A program made the translations under genes and the position numbers. 64,000 bases of DNA from Microcyclospora pomicola (taxonomy: Eukaryota > Ascomycota > Dothideomycetes > Capnodiales): assembly GCA_002786065.1 (NCBI GenBank), contig NHNY01000012.1, positions 466,782-530,781 on the forward strand. Direction: 5' to 3'. Shown piece by piece: positions 35,505-46,789 of the stretch. The notes beneath the pieces are model-generated. The model was not told where the DNA came from. It saw nothing but the letters and a program-made list of their open reading frames with translations, and made no database searches. Position 1 is the stretch's first letter, and each line of letters starts with the position of its first letter.

Positions 35505-37044
35505 TCAATGTGTTGATTGTTGAGAGGCTTCGGCAGGGGCCTTGGCATCAACCTCAGTAGTAGTGCCGTTCGTGACCACAGCCTCGTCCGTGGCCTCTCC
35601 CTCGACTCTGGTCTTTTTCCTGGCCGGTCCTTCTTCTTCCTCCATTTCGGCGACACGCTTCTCCAGCTCCTTGAGTCGTGACTCGGCAACCTCAAGGTGG
35701 CTTTTGGTCTGCTCTAGCTCTTCCGTTTTCATCCCACTCGTCCGTCTTGCTTCTTGCTCGCTTTGCTCCAACTCACTAACCCTGCCTCTGAACAAGTCAT
35801 TGATGACCTCAAGCTCGCTGACTCTCGTCCGAAGATCTCGGTTCTGTGCGACGACTGCATCGTAGGTTTGGGGAGTTTCGAAATGGCCAGCACCATTCGC
35901 GGATGAAGCGGAAGGCGATGGCTGTCGGAGGGCGAAGGCGGGAATCGAGGGTGAGGCGAAGCTGTCTGAGGGTAACGAGACAGTGTCGAAGATGTGCTGA
36001 GGAGCGATGTTGGGGTTTTGCGACAGGTGGGAGGGATCGCCATGGCTGAAGGAACTCGGAGACGGGACGCGTGGCGCGCCGTCCCCCATATTGTGGTGCG
36101 CATGAAGCTGCTGCAGTGAAGCGTGGGCGACATCCGGATGGGCCGCTGGGTAGCCACCTTGCTGTCCGTCGGTGCTTTCGCGCTTCTTCGGAGGAAGAGT
36201 CTTGACGCGGTTGCGACTCTTGATCACGTCGGTCTTGAGCGAGATGGGCCGCGGGCGACCGTGCAGCTTGAGGAACAGGCCACACGCATTGCACAACACC
36301 GACCCCGACTCATCGCGACGCCAGAGCGGTGTGGTCGAAGTGCCACAATTCTGGCAGACGGGCTGTGGTGATGAGAGCACATGTCAGCAGGAAGCTCGTC
36401 GCATGTTATCTTATCGGCTATCGACAAGCAATGCGCCAGCGGCGTACATGATCCACCACCAAGGGCGCGACTTACCGGGCCACCGTTCTGTTGGCTGCTT
36501 TGGCCTCCTGCCGTCGCTGCCGGCGCGTATTGGGTCTGCATGTTTGGCGACGAGGAGCGTGTACTGCGGCCGGACGTGTCAGTCTCACCGGATCGGAGAA
36601 GTTGGGCAAGTCAGAGATAAAGAGCTCTGGCTTGGCGCGTCGGCTGACTAACGCGACTTTTATGGCTTTGATCGAACGAGCTTCCAAGTTGTCGCACGCC
36701 TCGACTGCACCTCACATCTTGTGTGCTTTCTTCACGTACCTTGAGCTGCTCGTCACCGATGCTGCAGGAGCACTGGCTGCCAAAGCCGCAAGCGCAGACA
36801 ATGCCGATGAGGTCGACGAGAGGTTATGAGGTTCGGAGAAGCTGAGATCGGCGTGCGCCTGGCTAGAGCGAGGTTGTTGCGCGGTCTCTTGCTTTGGCTG
36901 CAGCGATGGTCGGCGATCGACCTGCGGAAACGGCTTGGGGGTCGCGCTCTCGGTGTGAATTGGTTGGGAGGATGATGGCGGGGATTGCTTGAAGGTCGGC
37001 GTGCGGAACTGCTGATGCGTGGCTGGAAGGGCGTATTGAAGCAT
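35505..37044 (-). CDS. areB: GATA-type transcription factor AreB (DAL80/GZF3 class)
   Basis: Exons on the minus strand: 37044-36740, 36563-36476 and 36362-35505, 416 residues. One GATA zinc finger starts right after the last intron: [16 protein letters not shown], with Cys134 and Cys137, then Cys155 and Cys158 (Cys-x2-Cys-x17-Cys-x2-Cys). It is followed by the basic tail [21 protein letters not shown] leucine-zipper coiled coil near the C-terminus ([20 protein letters not shown] and onward) is the mark of AreB/Dal80-type factors, which dimerise and antagonise AreA in nitrogen repression. The N-terminus is Ser/Pro/Gln-rich. The first Met is taken from the exon that joins in phase; alternative upstream exons or transcripts are possible, as is usual for areB. 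Confidence 0.9.
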
Positions 37045-37729
37045 CGAATTTGCGGTTGGCAGGATCGTCTGCGCGTGGATCGTAGCAACGGGAGGAGTGA
37101 AGTAGAGGATCGAACTGTCTTGAGGCTTGGTTCGACGTGTTCTTCGGAGACGTAGAGTCGCACAACAAGCGCACGAGGTAATGTAATCTCCTGATCTCTC
37201 TCGCGATTAGGGGGATTGCAATGACAGACTGCGCTTTTCAAAGACAAGATCGAACAAGCAGATGGAATTATAACAAAGATGGGATCATGGCATGAGCATA
37301 ACAACTTGGCGAACAAGTAATAAAAACACGAGCGACCTGCATCATCCAATGCCAGAAAGTTAATCAGCCGTCTTATCGCGCGATAGGGGGTCGGAGCTTG
37401 ATTACCGTATCGGCCGCAGGAAGCTGTGGGACAGGCCATCCGCCAATAGATAGCCAATTATTGAGGAGCGTGCAGTAAGTTACCTCTCGCTTCCGCAACA
37501 TGTTCGCTCGCTTGCAAGTCTAGGTCTTGATTCACTTCTGGTAGAATCGAGTATATTCGAGTGTGTGATTGGTATACAACTCTGATGCTGGAACACGCGT
37601 CTCAAAGGACGATGTCCTCGAAGCGACTCCAGGACTATGATGTTCTAGTTCGGCACTCTATGGATGTAGACTTCCTCGACTTAGCAGTGGCATGCCGCCT
37701 CATATATTAGATTTACTTCTCAATCCACC
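37045..37729. other. Intergenic region upstream of areB
   Basis: About 685 bp, holding the areB promoter and long 5' leader. Short minus-strand frames overlap the areB exon 1 region but show no conserved sequence. Confidence 0.4.
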
Positions 37730-38002
37730 ATGGCATCTAGACGACGCCCAAATCTCTACCTCGACAGCAAGGAGTCGATAGTACGAGATGTGATTACTGA
37801 CATCCGGTTGCGGAGGATACCTCTCAGCATCGTGCCAAAGCGCCTCGTGAGGCTGTGCGAACTACATACAAACTACCTAGATATGTCTACGAAACGCACT
37901 CTCCCCGCGATCGCACTATCTCTGCGCACTGGGGCCACTTCTGACGCAGCACTGCCTCGAGAGACTCCAGTCATTGGGCTCTCGGGAGTCGATGAGACCT
38001 AG
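37730..38002 (+). CDS. Small hypothetical protein
   Basis: 90 codons starting in a favourable context (CCACCATGG). The sequence is basic at the start (MASRRRPNLYLDSK) with a helical middle. No family is recognised, and no intron is evident. It stands alone between areB and the DUF1445 gene. It could also be a chance frame or a fragment. Confidence 0.3.
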   Translation: MASRRRPNLYLDSKESIVRDVITDIRLRRIPLSIVPKRLVRLCELHTNYLDMSTKRTLPAIALSLRTGATSDAALPRETPVIGLSGVDET

Positions 38003-38151
38003 CGAAGCGATTACCCAACGTGCATGGTAGGTGATCGTATTTGTATTCGAGGTGTCCCCCCCAATCAGCTATGCATCCTACCCCTACCTTTCCAAGGAGC
38101 CGCCCCTAGTATACCAGGCAAGACAAAGCAGACGCAATAACCTCAGATGCT

Positions 38152-39006
38152 ATGCTCACAGCCACTGAAGTCCGCAGTGCCGCGAGGCTAGGGACCATCA
38201 CTCTGACGTCCGGCCTCGCCCCTTCATACCTGCAGGCCAACTTGATCGTGCTCCCATCCCGCTACGCCCAGGACTTCCGTCTACTGTGCCAGCGCAATCC
38301 CGTCCCCTGTCCGTTGCTCGCCGAGTCCCTGACACCAGGCTCCTACAGCCAGCTCCGCTCCTACATACCGGGCATCTCCGGCGAGCAACTGGCTGATGCA
38401 CTCGACCTGCGCTTCGACATCCCACGGTACATGATCTATACCGATGGCCGGCTGACCGCGTCTCACACCCTGTCCATCGAGACCCCGTGGCAAGAGGACC
38501 ACATCGCATTCCTCATCGGCTGCTCGTACAGTTTCGAGGCCGCTCTCGCGCACCATGGGCTGCCACCCCGGCACACGCTGATGCACCGCAACGTGCCCAT
38601 GTATAGAACGAAGCTCCCGCTGTGTACGGCCGGCATCTTCACGAACGCTGTCTACGTCGTATCCATGCGTCCGTACAGAAAGCGCGACATCGAGAGCGTC
38701 CGGGCCATCACGCGTCCGTACCAGCTAACGCACGGCGAGCCGGTTGCGTGGGGCTGGGATGCCATCTCAACGCTCGGGATCAAGGATATCCATTGTCCGG
38801 AATGGGGAGAGGCGCCGCGGAATTTGGATGGAGGTGTGTTCGGAGGCGATCAGGACGACATCGTGCCGGTGTTTTGGGGTTGCGGAGTGACGCCGCAAGA
38901 GGCGGTAATGAGTGCTGGGCTGAAAGGTGTGGTGCTTGGCCATGCACCGGGCCATATGCTGGTACTTGATGTGAAGGATGAGAACGTATTCGCGACATCG
39001 GTGTGA
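38152..39006 (+). CDS. DUF1445 putative hydro-lyase, D-glutamate cyclase-like
   Basis: Single exon, 284 residues, close to the bacterial YcsI family length. Family blocks are in order: LAPSYLQANLIVLP near the start, RNPVPCPLLAES, FLIGCSYSFEAAL, HRNVPMYRTKLP, ITRPYQLTHGEPV, VFWGCGVTPQEAV and GHAPGHMLVLD. In animals a related domain converts D-glutamate to 5-oxo-D-proline, while the bacterial members are called putative hydro-lyases. The enzyme converges with an MFS carrier gene 85 bp away, and a Zn(II)2Cys6 regulator follows, suggesting a small uptake-and-use module. The substrate is inferred only. Confidence 0.85.
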   Translation: MLTATEVRSAARLGTITLTSGLAPSYLQANLIVLPSRYAQDFRLLCQRNPVPCPLLAESLTPGSYSQLRSYIPGISGEQLADALDLRFDIPRYMIYTDGRLTASHTLSIETPWQEDHIAFLIGCSYSFEAALAHHGLPPRHTLMHRNVPMYRTKLPLCTAGIFTNAVYVVSMRPYRKRDIESVRAITRPYQLTHGEPVAWGWDAISTLGIKDIHCPEWGEAPRNLDGGVFGGDQDDIVPVFWGCGVTPQEAVMSAGLKGVVLGHAPGHMLVLDVKDENVFATSV

Positions 39007-39091
39007 TGCTTGGTAGTTGCTTGATGTAGGATCACCGACTGTATACAGGATTTCCATGTTCAGAGACCCGGTAACGTCAATTTACGCTTCA

Positions 39092-40654
39092 TCACAGATG
39101 ATAAGTGAACTCCACAGCACAATCTCCCGTCTTCACTTCGCGTCCATCTTCCTTCTCGCCGACGATGATCTTTCTCTTCTCCTCATTTAGGCGACGAAGA
39201 TAAAGCCATTTGGCCACGATTACGAGTTGCGATAGACACAACGCGCCCAACGAAAATGAGTTACCGAGCACATACGGCGAGGTCCGGTAAATTTGACCCG
39301 CGACGATTCCTGCAGTGTTTCCGATCGTCTGTTGTAATCCGACGGCTGTGGCTCGCCGGTAGTGGGGTGCCATGTTGACGTTCAGCCAGGCCAAGTTAAT
39401 GCCCGGGCCGTTGTAGACGGCGATGGCGCAGAGGAATGTGGCGAAGAACTTGACGCCGTGGGAGGTCGGGCAGATGATGAGGATGTAGCCGACGATACCA
39501 AATGTGTTGGCGAACAGCAGAAAGGGCCCTCGGATGCTTAGACGGTCAGAGATCCAAGCGATGGTAACGAAGGCGAGCCCGCCAGTGACGTACACGGGGA
39601 TCGTGAGGTATTGAGCTTGGAGTGTTGTGTAGCCCATACTCTTGATGATGGAGGGTAGAAAGGTGCTGAAACCGTACAGCAGGATGTCCTGCAGGAATTG
39701 GATGATGCCAGAGAGGTAGACTTTGGGGTCCTGGAAGGCGATCTTGATCTCTGTCCAGCTGAACTCCTCACTGCCCATATAGGCAGCGCGCTGTGCGTTA
39801 CGTATCTTCATCATATGCTTCTGCTCGGTGCTGAGAAAGTAAGCATTTGAAGGGTCATTAGGAAGGCCGAACCAGACTATGACGCCAACGATGAGAGATA
39901 GAATGCCCTCGATGATATACACCCACCTATTCGGTCGAGTCAGAAGCGTACCGTCGTAATATAGGTTCTTGACTTACTTCCATCCTGCATAGCCAGCCAC
40001 TCCGTCCATCTGCAGCAACGCATATGCCAATAAACCACCAAATGCCCCAGAGATTGCTGCACAGACGAAAAGGTAGGAGACTCGTTTCGCCATCTCCTCA
40101 CGCCGGTATATCATGGTCAGATAAATGTTGAGAGCTGGAAAGAGACCTCCTTCGCAAGCGCCAAGGATCAGACGAGTTGCATACAACCCTCCAGGGTTTG
40201 AGATGAAGCCGGAGAAGACGGTGGTCAGACTCCATACCACGGAAAGCGCAGTCAGGAGGAACCGCGGAGTGAGCTTTTTCAATAAAACGGCCCATGGGGT
40301 CTCGAAGGCCACATATGTGGCATAGAAGATGCTCACGGCGATCGAGAACTGCTCCGTCGAGGCATGGATGTCTTCGGGCATTCCTGCTACTCGTACATTG
40401 CCGATATTCGAGCGGTCGAGGAAACACGTCAGGTAGACCAGCTAAGAAGAAATGTCAGTAAGTCAGTCTAGTACTGAGAGCGTCTTGTAGTGTCTACATA
40501 CCATGATGGTTGGCACCAGACAAGTATCGAGTTTCAGCAGAAGTCTTCGTTCCTTGATTGGATCGAGCTGATCAATGCCATCGCTTACTTCCACATCCAA
40601 CCTGGCCGCTGGCTGGTCGATATGGACTTTCTTCTCATCGCTAGGGAATGACAT
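39092..40654 (-). CDS. MFS transporter, anion:cation symporter type (Dal5/Tna1-like)
   Basis: Exons on the minus strand: 40654-40502, 40441-39978 and 39926-39092, 483 residues; both introns are about 50-60 nt. The first exon ends at TCLVPTIM. Then comes LVYLTCFLDRSNIGNVRVAG, the DRxNIGxA-like signature of the allantoate/nicotinate permease family. Membrane helices are regular through the protein (for example FATFLCAIAVYNGPGINLAW and GNSFSLGALCLSQLVIVAKW). The N-terminus is charged and cytosolic. Likely substrates are small carboxylates such as allantoate, nicotinate, pyroglutamate or related compounds. Divergent from the Zn(II)2Cys6 gene and convergent with the DUF1445 gene. Confidence 0.9.
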
Positions 40655-41444
40655 GGTGAGTTTTACTGATGATTAGATGAATGTGGTTGCAAAGGACGAG
40701 ATGCAGCGCAACACGAATGCATACTTATACTAATACTATGCTCGGAAGTTGACCGCGACCTACGACCCGTAGGATGAGTCCTAGACGTGTGCTATCGGTC
40801 CACATGTGTATAGAGATATGCTAGTACTTTCGCGGCATGTTTCCAGCTTCCCATGTACTTGGCACTCTTGTCAGGTCGGAGCAGATAAGAAGCGTGGAGT
40901 TGCGCCCTGGCGGCCCCTAGGCGGACGGGAGGTTTCGACCTGAAATCCATAGCTCCATGCTGTACTTCACTACATCTAAAGTATCCCGCATCTATTATGC
41001 TCTGTGATCGTGTTCCTGAGGTGCATGTTCTGGAGACCGGTGTCGTGAGCGCCATCTACGACATCGGGTAAGACATACGCTGCTGTTGAAGTGCGATCAT
41101 TCTCATCAATTGACGGGGAAACGCCATTGGATGATGGCCGCCGCGAGATCGCTGTTTGACCGCGATCGCTTCAGCCCCGTTGCATCACTGCACTGCCCTA
41201 TCCCGCTTGACAACATCATGTGCCATCCAGCATCTATCAGTTCGCCTCCTCCCTGAGCCACTGTCGGACTATGCAGATAAGCCTGGGCTATGAGACTCAT
41301 CGTGGAAAATCCGTGACCTTCTCGCTTACCATATCAATATCTTGACTTTATGATGAACTAGCTCAGCATGATGTCTTCCCAAACCGCTACGTCTGGTAGA
41401 GCTAGGAGACCGTCGGCAGCAACAGCGGCGAACAAGTCCCTTGC
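40655..41444. other. Divergent promoter region, MFS carrier and Zn(II)2Cys6 regulator
   Basis: 790 bp between head-to-head genes. A shared control region is likely. No gene is recognised; one short minus-strand frame (40792-41055) has no conserved features. Confidence 0.45.
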
Positions 41445-43566
41445 GTGAGCAACTCGCCAACGACTTCGTGTATGATCGATGCTGATCTGCCCAGATGTCG
41501 ACAGTGTCGGAAGAGTCGGTCCTTCTGCACCCGCGATAGGCCCACATGCATGACCTGCCGTAATCGACGTGTGCCATGTGTATATCCCAAGAGACGCAAT
41601 GTTCGTGATCTGGAGGCTCGAGTGGCCGAATTGGAAGCAGCTCTGGAGACGTACGAGGACAGCGCATCGACGCAGCCCTGTCCAGAAGTAATCAGGGATA
41701 TCCATTGTCCTCCAGGACCTGACAGCATATCCGTCAAAGACCCAGAATCTGACGATGACCTCGACTTGCCATCTCTAGCGAACGACTTGGAGAATAATTT
41801 GGTCATTGGTTCATATGGCACCCCGAAATATCTAGGCGTGTCGTCCTCGCTTGCGCTGGGCAGAAGATTGCGTGATGTCGTAGGTATGGCTGGCGCTGGC
41901 GCTGGTGGTGATGGTGGACTAGGGCTTGACTGCGAAGTCACTACGTACGATCGCGATGCTCTTCGACTTTCCAGACTGCCCTCCGCCGAGGATACCTGCG
42001 ATCTGCCGTCAGTTGCTAAGGCCAAGCTGTATTTCAACGCGCAGTACACGATGATTGGAACGATATTTGCCTTCGTGACGCCTGAGTTCTTCTGGCATCA
42101 CCTTGGGCTGGCTTATTATGGATCCCCCGACCCAGGCGATCAAGAGGCTTGTCTAGCTCATTGTCAGGTGTTGATGATCCTAGCTTTTGGTAAGCTCCGG
42201 GTTGTGTCTAATAATGGTCATATAGATTTACTAACATCAGCAAGGGAAAATGTATGCAGTCAACGAGAATCTGTCTGGCTCAGGGGCACCGCCGGGATTC
42301 GAATACTTCACCCAAGCCCTACAGTATCTACCAAGCATTCACGAAGAGCCGTCAGTGACTTTTTGTGGAGTGCTGGCACTCATTGGATACTTCATGCAAA
42401 ATCTCAACCGACGCGATGCGGCATTCCTATACGTTGGTCTTGCCCAGCGCATGGCTATCTCCTTGGCAATGCACGAAGAGGTCTCCGTCCTGAATGAAGA
42501 CGAGATCTCCAAGGAGCAGAAACGAAGGACCTGGTGGAGCATTTACAGCCTAGACCGAATTCTCTGCGTCAAATACGGCCACCCGGTGACCATGCATGAT
42601 GAAGACATTCGCGTCCGCCCGCCCTCGAGGTTGAACCACGAAGCCGAATACTGTCCTGCGGTCGTCCTCCGTCACTACACTGGGCTATCCAAGATCCTCG
42701 GACAGATCCTCCGCCGGATCTACCGTCCCACCTCCAAACCTGGCGCCACGTACATGACCGCCGCGCTGGACATCCTGAGTTCGCTGACCGCTTGGGAAGA
42801 GGCCATCCCCGACGAACTACGCTTCGACCCTGAGCGCCTCAGCACTTCCCGCGAGTCCGTCTCGACCTTTCTCCACTACAACCAATGCATCAACATGACC
42901 GCCCGCCCGCTCCTCTTCCACATCGTCGAGAAGCGCCTCCGCGGCGGGCCCGTCGAGCGTCTTTCCGACTGGCGCACGCATCGCTCTCGCGACACCGTCG
43001 CCATCATCGAGCGCTGCATCGCCGCAGCCCGCAGCTCCATCGCCATGATGGCCGCGGCCGCCGAACGCAACCTCCTCGCCGTCTTCGGCTACATGGACGG
43101 CGAACACGTCTTCAGCGCCGCCATCATCCTCGTCATGGTCGGCGTCGCGTTTCCGGCCGAGGAGCCCACGCTCGCCGCCATGGACGACGCGCTGGCGCTG
43201 CTGGCCACCATGCAGGCGAAGGGGAACCATCACATCGCCGCGCGGCGCGCGTTGCTCGTTGCGTTGAGCGCTGTCATCGAGCGGCCGGCATCGCGGCAAC
43301 AACATAACCCGCATGAACAGACGTCACAGCATGTCCCGCACGAACAGCAGCAGCGGCAGCATGATACTCCCGCCGAGCCAGTAGCGACGATGCTCGATTT
43401 CGACGGCGGAGTATGGAACGAGCTCGTCGATGGCGATCCGATGATGCTGCAGGCGGCGGCCTTCGATCTTGAGTTAGCAGATGCTGAATTTGATCTCGGC
43501 GAATGGGATCAGGACGATTCTGGAGGGAAAGGGCCGGCGGGTGAGCCATATGCCGATTTCGATTGA
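41445..43566 (+). CDS. Zn(II)2Cys6 fungal transcription factor
   Basis: Exons 41445-42189 and 42245-43566, 688 residues; the 55-nt intron ends in CAAG. The binuclear cluster is CRQCRKSRSFC followed by CMTCRNRRVPC, with spacing 2-6-6-2-6, then a basic stretch and a short coiled coil (LEARVAELEAALETYE). The fungal-specific transcription factor domain follows: GFEYFTQALQYLP, YFMQNLNRRDAAFLYVGLA and RTWWSIYSLDRILCVKYGHP. The last 90 residues are Gln/His-rich then acidic (MLDFDGGVWNELVDGD, DAEFDLGEWDQDD), a likely activation domain. Given its position it may control the divergent MFS gene and the DUF1445 enzyme. Confidence 0.92.
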
Positions 43567-43907
43567 GCGATGTTGCGTGGTGATTGCGCTAGAGTTAAGG
43601 CGATTGGGCTAGAATTGGTGGCGAGCAATGTAAAGCTGAATATGTACTTTACCTGTAGGGTTCTTCGGACGAGGACGAATGGCGCCTGGTGCAAACCCAC
43701 CTGTGATTTTCACGGAGCAAGTATCGTAACGTTTGCATGGGTATAATCATATCTCATTGCTATCAGATCGTGTTCCTATGCTGCCTAGTCACCGTCCTGA
43801 TGGAAGTATGGCTTCCTTCATGTATACCTTCGCCACAACGCCTTCGCCAACCACTTCGGGGAAGTCTCAGGCACATGTCATGGCGGATGTGCATCCACGT
43901 AACCGTT
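43567..43907. other. Convergent intergenic region
   Basis: 340 bp between the 3' ends of the Zn(II)2Cys6 gene and the membrane-protein gene. Terminators only; nothing else is recognised. Confidence 0.4.
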
Positions 43908-46197
43908 TCAAGGAAGCAATTTCGGCGCCCAATCAGGCTCCAGGTTCCTGTAATAGTCCAATTTGACAGGAATGTCGCCAGAGTACCCGACATCGCCCTG
44001 TACGTCCTCGAGCTTCGCGGCAATCTTGCCGACCATCTTTGCGATCCATCGGTCATTGACTATGCCACCAACAAATGCCTTCTTCATGCCATCTTTGGTG
44101 GATTGATGCATTTCTTTGAAAGTCTCTTTGATCTGCTGCCCAGTGGCTGTAGTGCTCTCCTTAAGGTTCTGCCGAATGCTGCGGCTAAATTGCTTGAAGT
44201 GTTCTTTGGCACTATCGGTAGACTTGACCGACAAGGTGTCGGCATCGGCATGGGCGGCAGAGACCGGTGACATAGGTTCGTCGTCGGGAGTCTCATCTAC
44301 TTCATCGACCTCCTTCTCCAACTCGATGATCTTGGTGGCTTTCACTAACGCCGCCACGAAGTTGAGGAGAGACTGATCGAATGTGGCAGGTAAACTGGCG
44401 TGTACGCTCAATGTGATCGCACTCTCATCTTTTTCAACCTTTTCACGTTCTTTCTCCGCCTGCACAGTCTTTGGGAGGCCGTCGGCTGACTCGACAGCAT
44501 CGTCCATTTCGTCTACCATCTCATGGGTCGGCGGCTTTGGTAAAGCATGCTCGTGATGAGGCAGGAGATAGGATGGAATCGTGAAGGTGGCATCCGCTCC
44601 ACCGACACGTACGACTTGTGAGATCGTCCCCGCTGCTGCCTCTGTGCGGAAAGCCATGATGTCGGCGAACTTCAGATAGGCGGCGATGTCGAAACTCGTA
44701 CTGAGCGGTACCTGACCCAGGCCCTTTACATTCACCAGTTGAGCGCAGAAGTTGGCATTGGTCAGCCAGGCCTCCAGCCGGCGCTCCAGTCGACGAATTT
44801 CTGCATTGTCCTTCGCGTAATGCTTGAAGATCTTTGCTCGCAACAAAGACGAAACCCAACTACCTGAGCCCGCAACGTTGATGGAAGTGATCGTGATCAA
44901 ATGGAAGTAACTCAGTGCAGCCAAGAGCAAGCGCAGAAGGAATGGCAGACGGTGCAAGAAGCGCCGTGTCCTTGGAGAAGACAGTGTTTTGAGGGTTGTG
45001 ACTCTGATCGATCTTTGGGGTGGATGCGTGATGGAAGGCAGAGTGTGTAGCTGCGTACACATCGCAGCACGTAGATCCTTGTCATCGTGAACGTCAAAGC
45101 CATGTTCATCCTTGGAGCCTTTACGAACATGTGCTCTCGACTGATAGATCGCACTTGACGTACGGATGTCGTTCAGTATTGCGTGATACTGCTTTTCGGC
45201 CTGGTCGTCATCTGCCGACATCGCCGTCACTTGTTGCAGACTGTCTTGCGCCGACACATTCTTCATGTAGCTTACTCCCGTGAGTGATTCGCGCAACTTG
45301 GGTCGTGTGTTCGCAGAGAGCGAGTTTCGACGGGCTCCTAGTGATTCTCGAAGCTTGGTCTCGTTGGCGAAGCCTTCTGATCCAGCCGTAGCAGCCCGAA
45401 GTAGTGGCGTGTCGTTGAGAAAGATGGCGTCGTCCTCCTGGTCCTCGGGTTGGTCCTCTAGGTCCTTGAATGTCCCCTCCGGCCCGCCTTTGACGTTTCC
45501 GTACACATCTCCAACCTCGATGCGCCGGAATAGTGGAATCCGCACAATGTCACAATACATCGCGAGCTCGATATCGTCGGCTAGCTTGAGACCTAGGAAT
45601 GATGTCAATTCTGCACTTGCTTTACTGTGTGTTCGCTGACATACCTAGCTCAATTCCATGAGCAACAATGGTGAGGCTAGACAGAGAAATGGTGATGCCT
45701 CGAATGACCATCAGCCCAGCGACATCCACGTCAATCTCCAACGCTGGTAGATTGAACAGAGCAATCTTATCGCGCGTGAAGTGCAATTCCCTGAGCACCT
45801 TCCGAAGTCCTTTGCGAGCGAAATCGGCCACCCGGTCAAATTGAGCCAGGCATGTGAGGAGTATGACGGGATAGCAGACCATGGCGAATGCGGCGTAAAG
45901 CAGCCATGACGTCGAACACACGGCGTAAATCACGTTGATCGTAGCGAGGATGGTCCACAAAGGCACTGCACTCAGCACTCGCACTCCATAGCCATGGCCG
46001 AATAATAACAACAAGGACTCAACGGCACAGCCCGAGAGAACCCAGCGAAGAGGCCACTCTGCCGCAGCTACGAGCAGAACCAGGGCAGAAGTGGCCAACA
46101 AGGGGAGTAGCAGGCCTGGAGGTTCATGCGTCCTGTCAGCGGGATGATGTGCTCGATTGCCGTCGTCGCGCGGCAGGATGATGGGGTTCGGTGCCAT
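43908..46197 (-). CDS. Conserved-looking multi-pass membrane protein of unknown function
   Basis: Exons on the minus strand are 46197-45645 and 45592-43908, 745 residues; the 52-nt intron has a GTATGT donor. The start is put at MAPNPIILPRDD; an in-frame Met at 46320 would add 41 residues. Three or four hydrophobic helices fill the first 130 residues (LLLPLLATSALVLLVAAAEW, LWTILATINVIYAVCSTSWL, AAFAMVCYPVILLTCLAQF). Next comes a beta-like LPALEIDVDVAGLMVIRGIT/SLSSLTIVAHG segment, another hydrophobic stretch about midway, and a charged C-terminal part. The region KEHFKQFSRSIRQNLKESTT resembles an amphipathic helix. I do not recognise the family. It is the last gene before the transposon block. 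Confidence 0.75.
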
Positions 46198-46789
46198 TCT
46201 GGGAATCCGTGGATATGTGGTTCGTGGGAATAGTGTTACGGCGTTGGTCCCCTGTATGAGCTGGGGGTGATGCGCCAAGAATGCAGGTTCAGGATCGCAG
46301 CCAGAATCGGGAATGTACACAAAGCAAGCAGATCCTAGCCTGCGGTCCGACGTGAATGTTGCATGTGAGATGTGCTTGAGGACGGGACGAGATGTCTGAG
46401 GTCAGCTAGGAGAACTGCAGGAAGGATTCAAGTGTTTCCGTTGTGAAGAAGTTGTTGACGAAAGGCAAGAATTATGGAAGTACATGACGAGATACGTCAC
46501 TGGCTGCAGGGTGCGCACATGCAGACAAGCGTGACAATGTGGCGTCTTGAATCTCCAAGCGAGAACAAGGATGAGACGGACATGGAGATTCCACCTCGAT
46601 GATTGTGTGTGAGTCTCACGCAAGACCAGGCATATTGATCGTTAGATGAAACAACACTGTGTAGTGAACACTAGAGATGTGTGAGAATGATCTCTGATCA
46701 GATGGAACACGTGATGTAGAGCACACGTGACCAGTCAGTTATGTAGAAAACAATCCCTTGTGCAGGAAGATCTTCTTCCTAAGGCACGC
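46198..46789. other. Promoter of the membrane-protein gene up to the edge of the RIP block
   Basis: About 590 bp of normal-composition sequence. The change to AT-rich, CpA-poor DNA is abrupt at about 46790. No gene is recognised. Confidence 0.5.
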
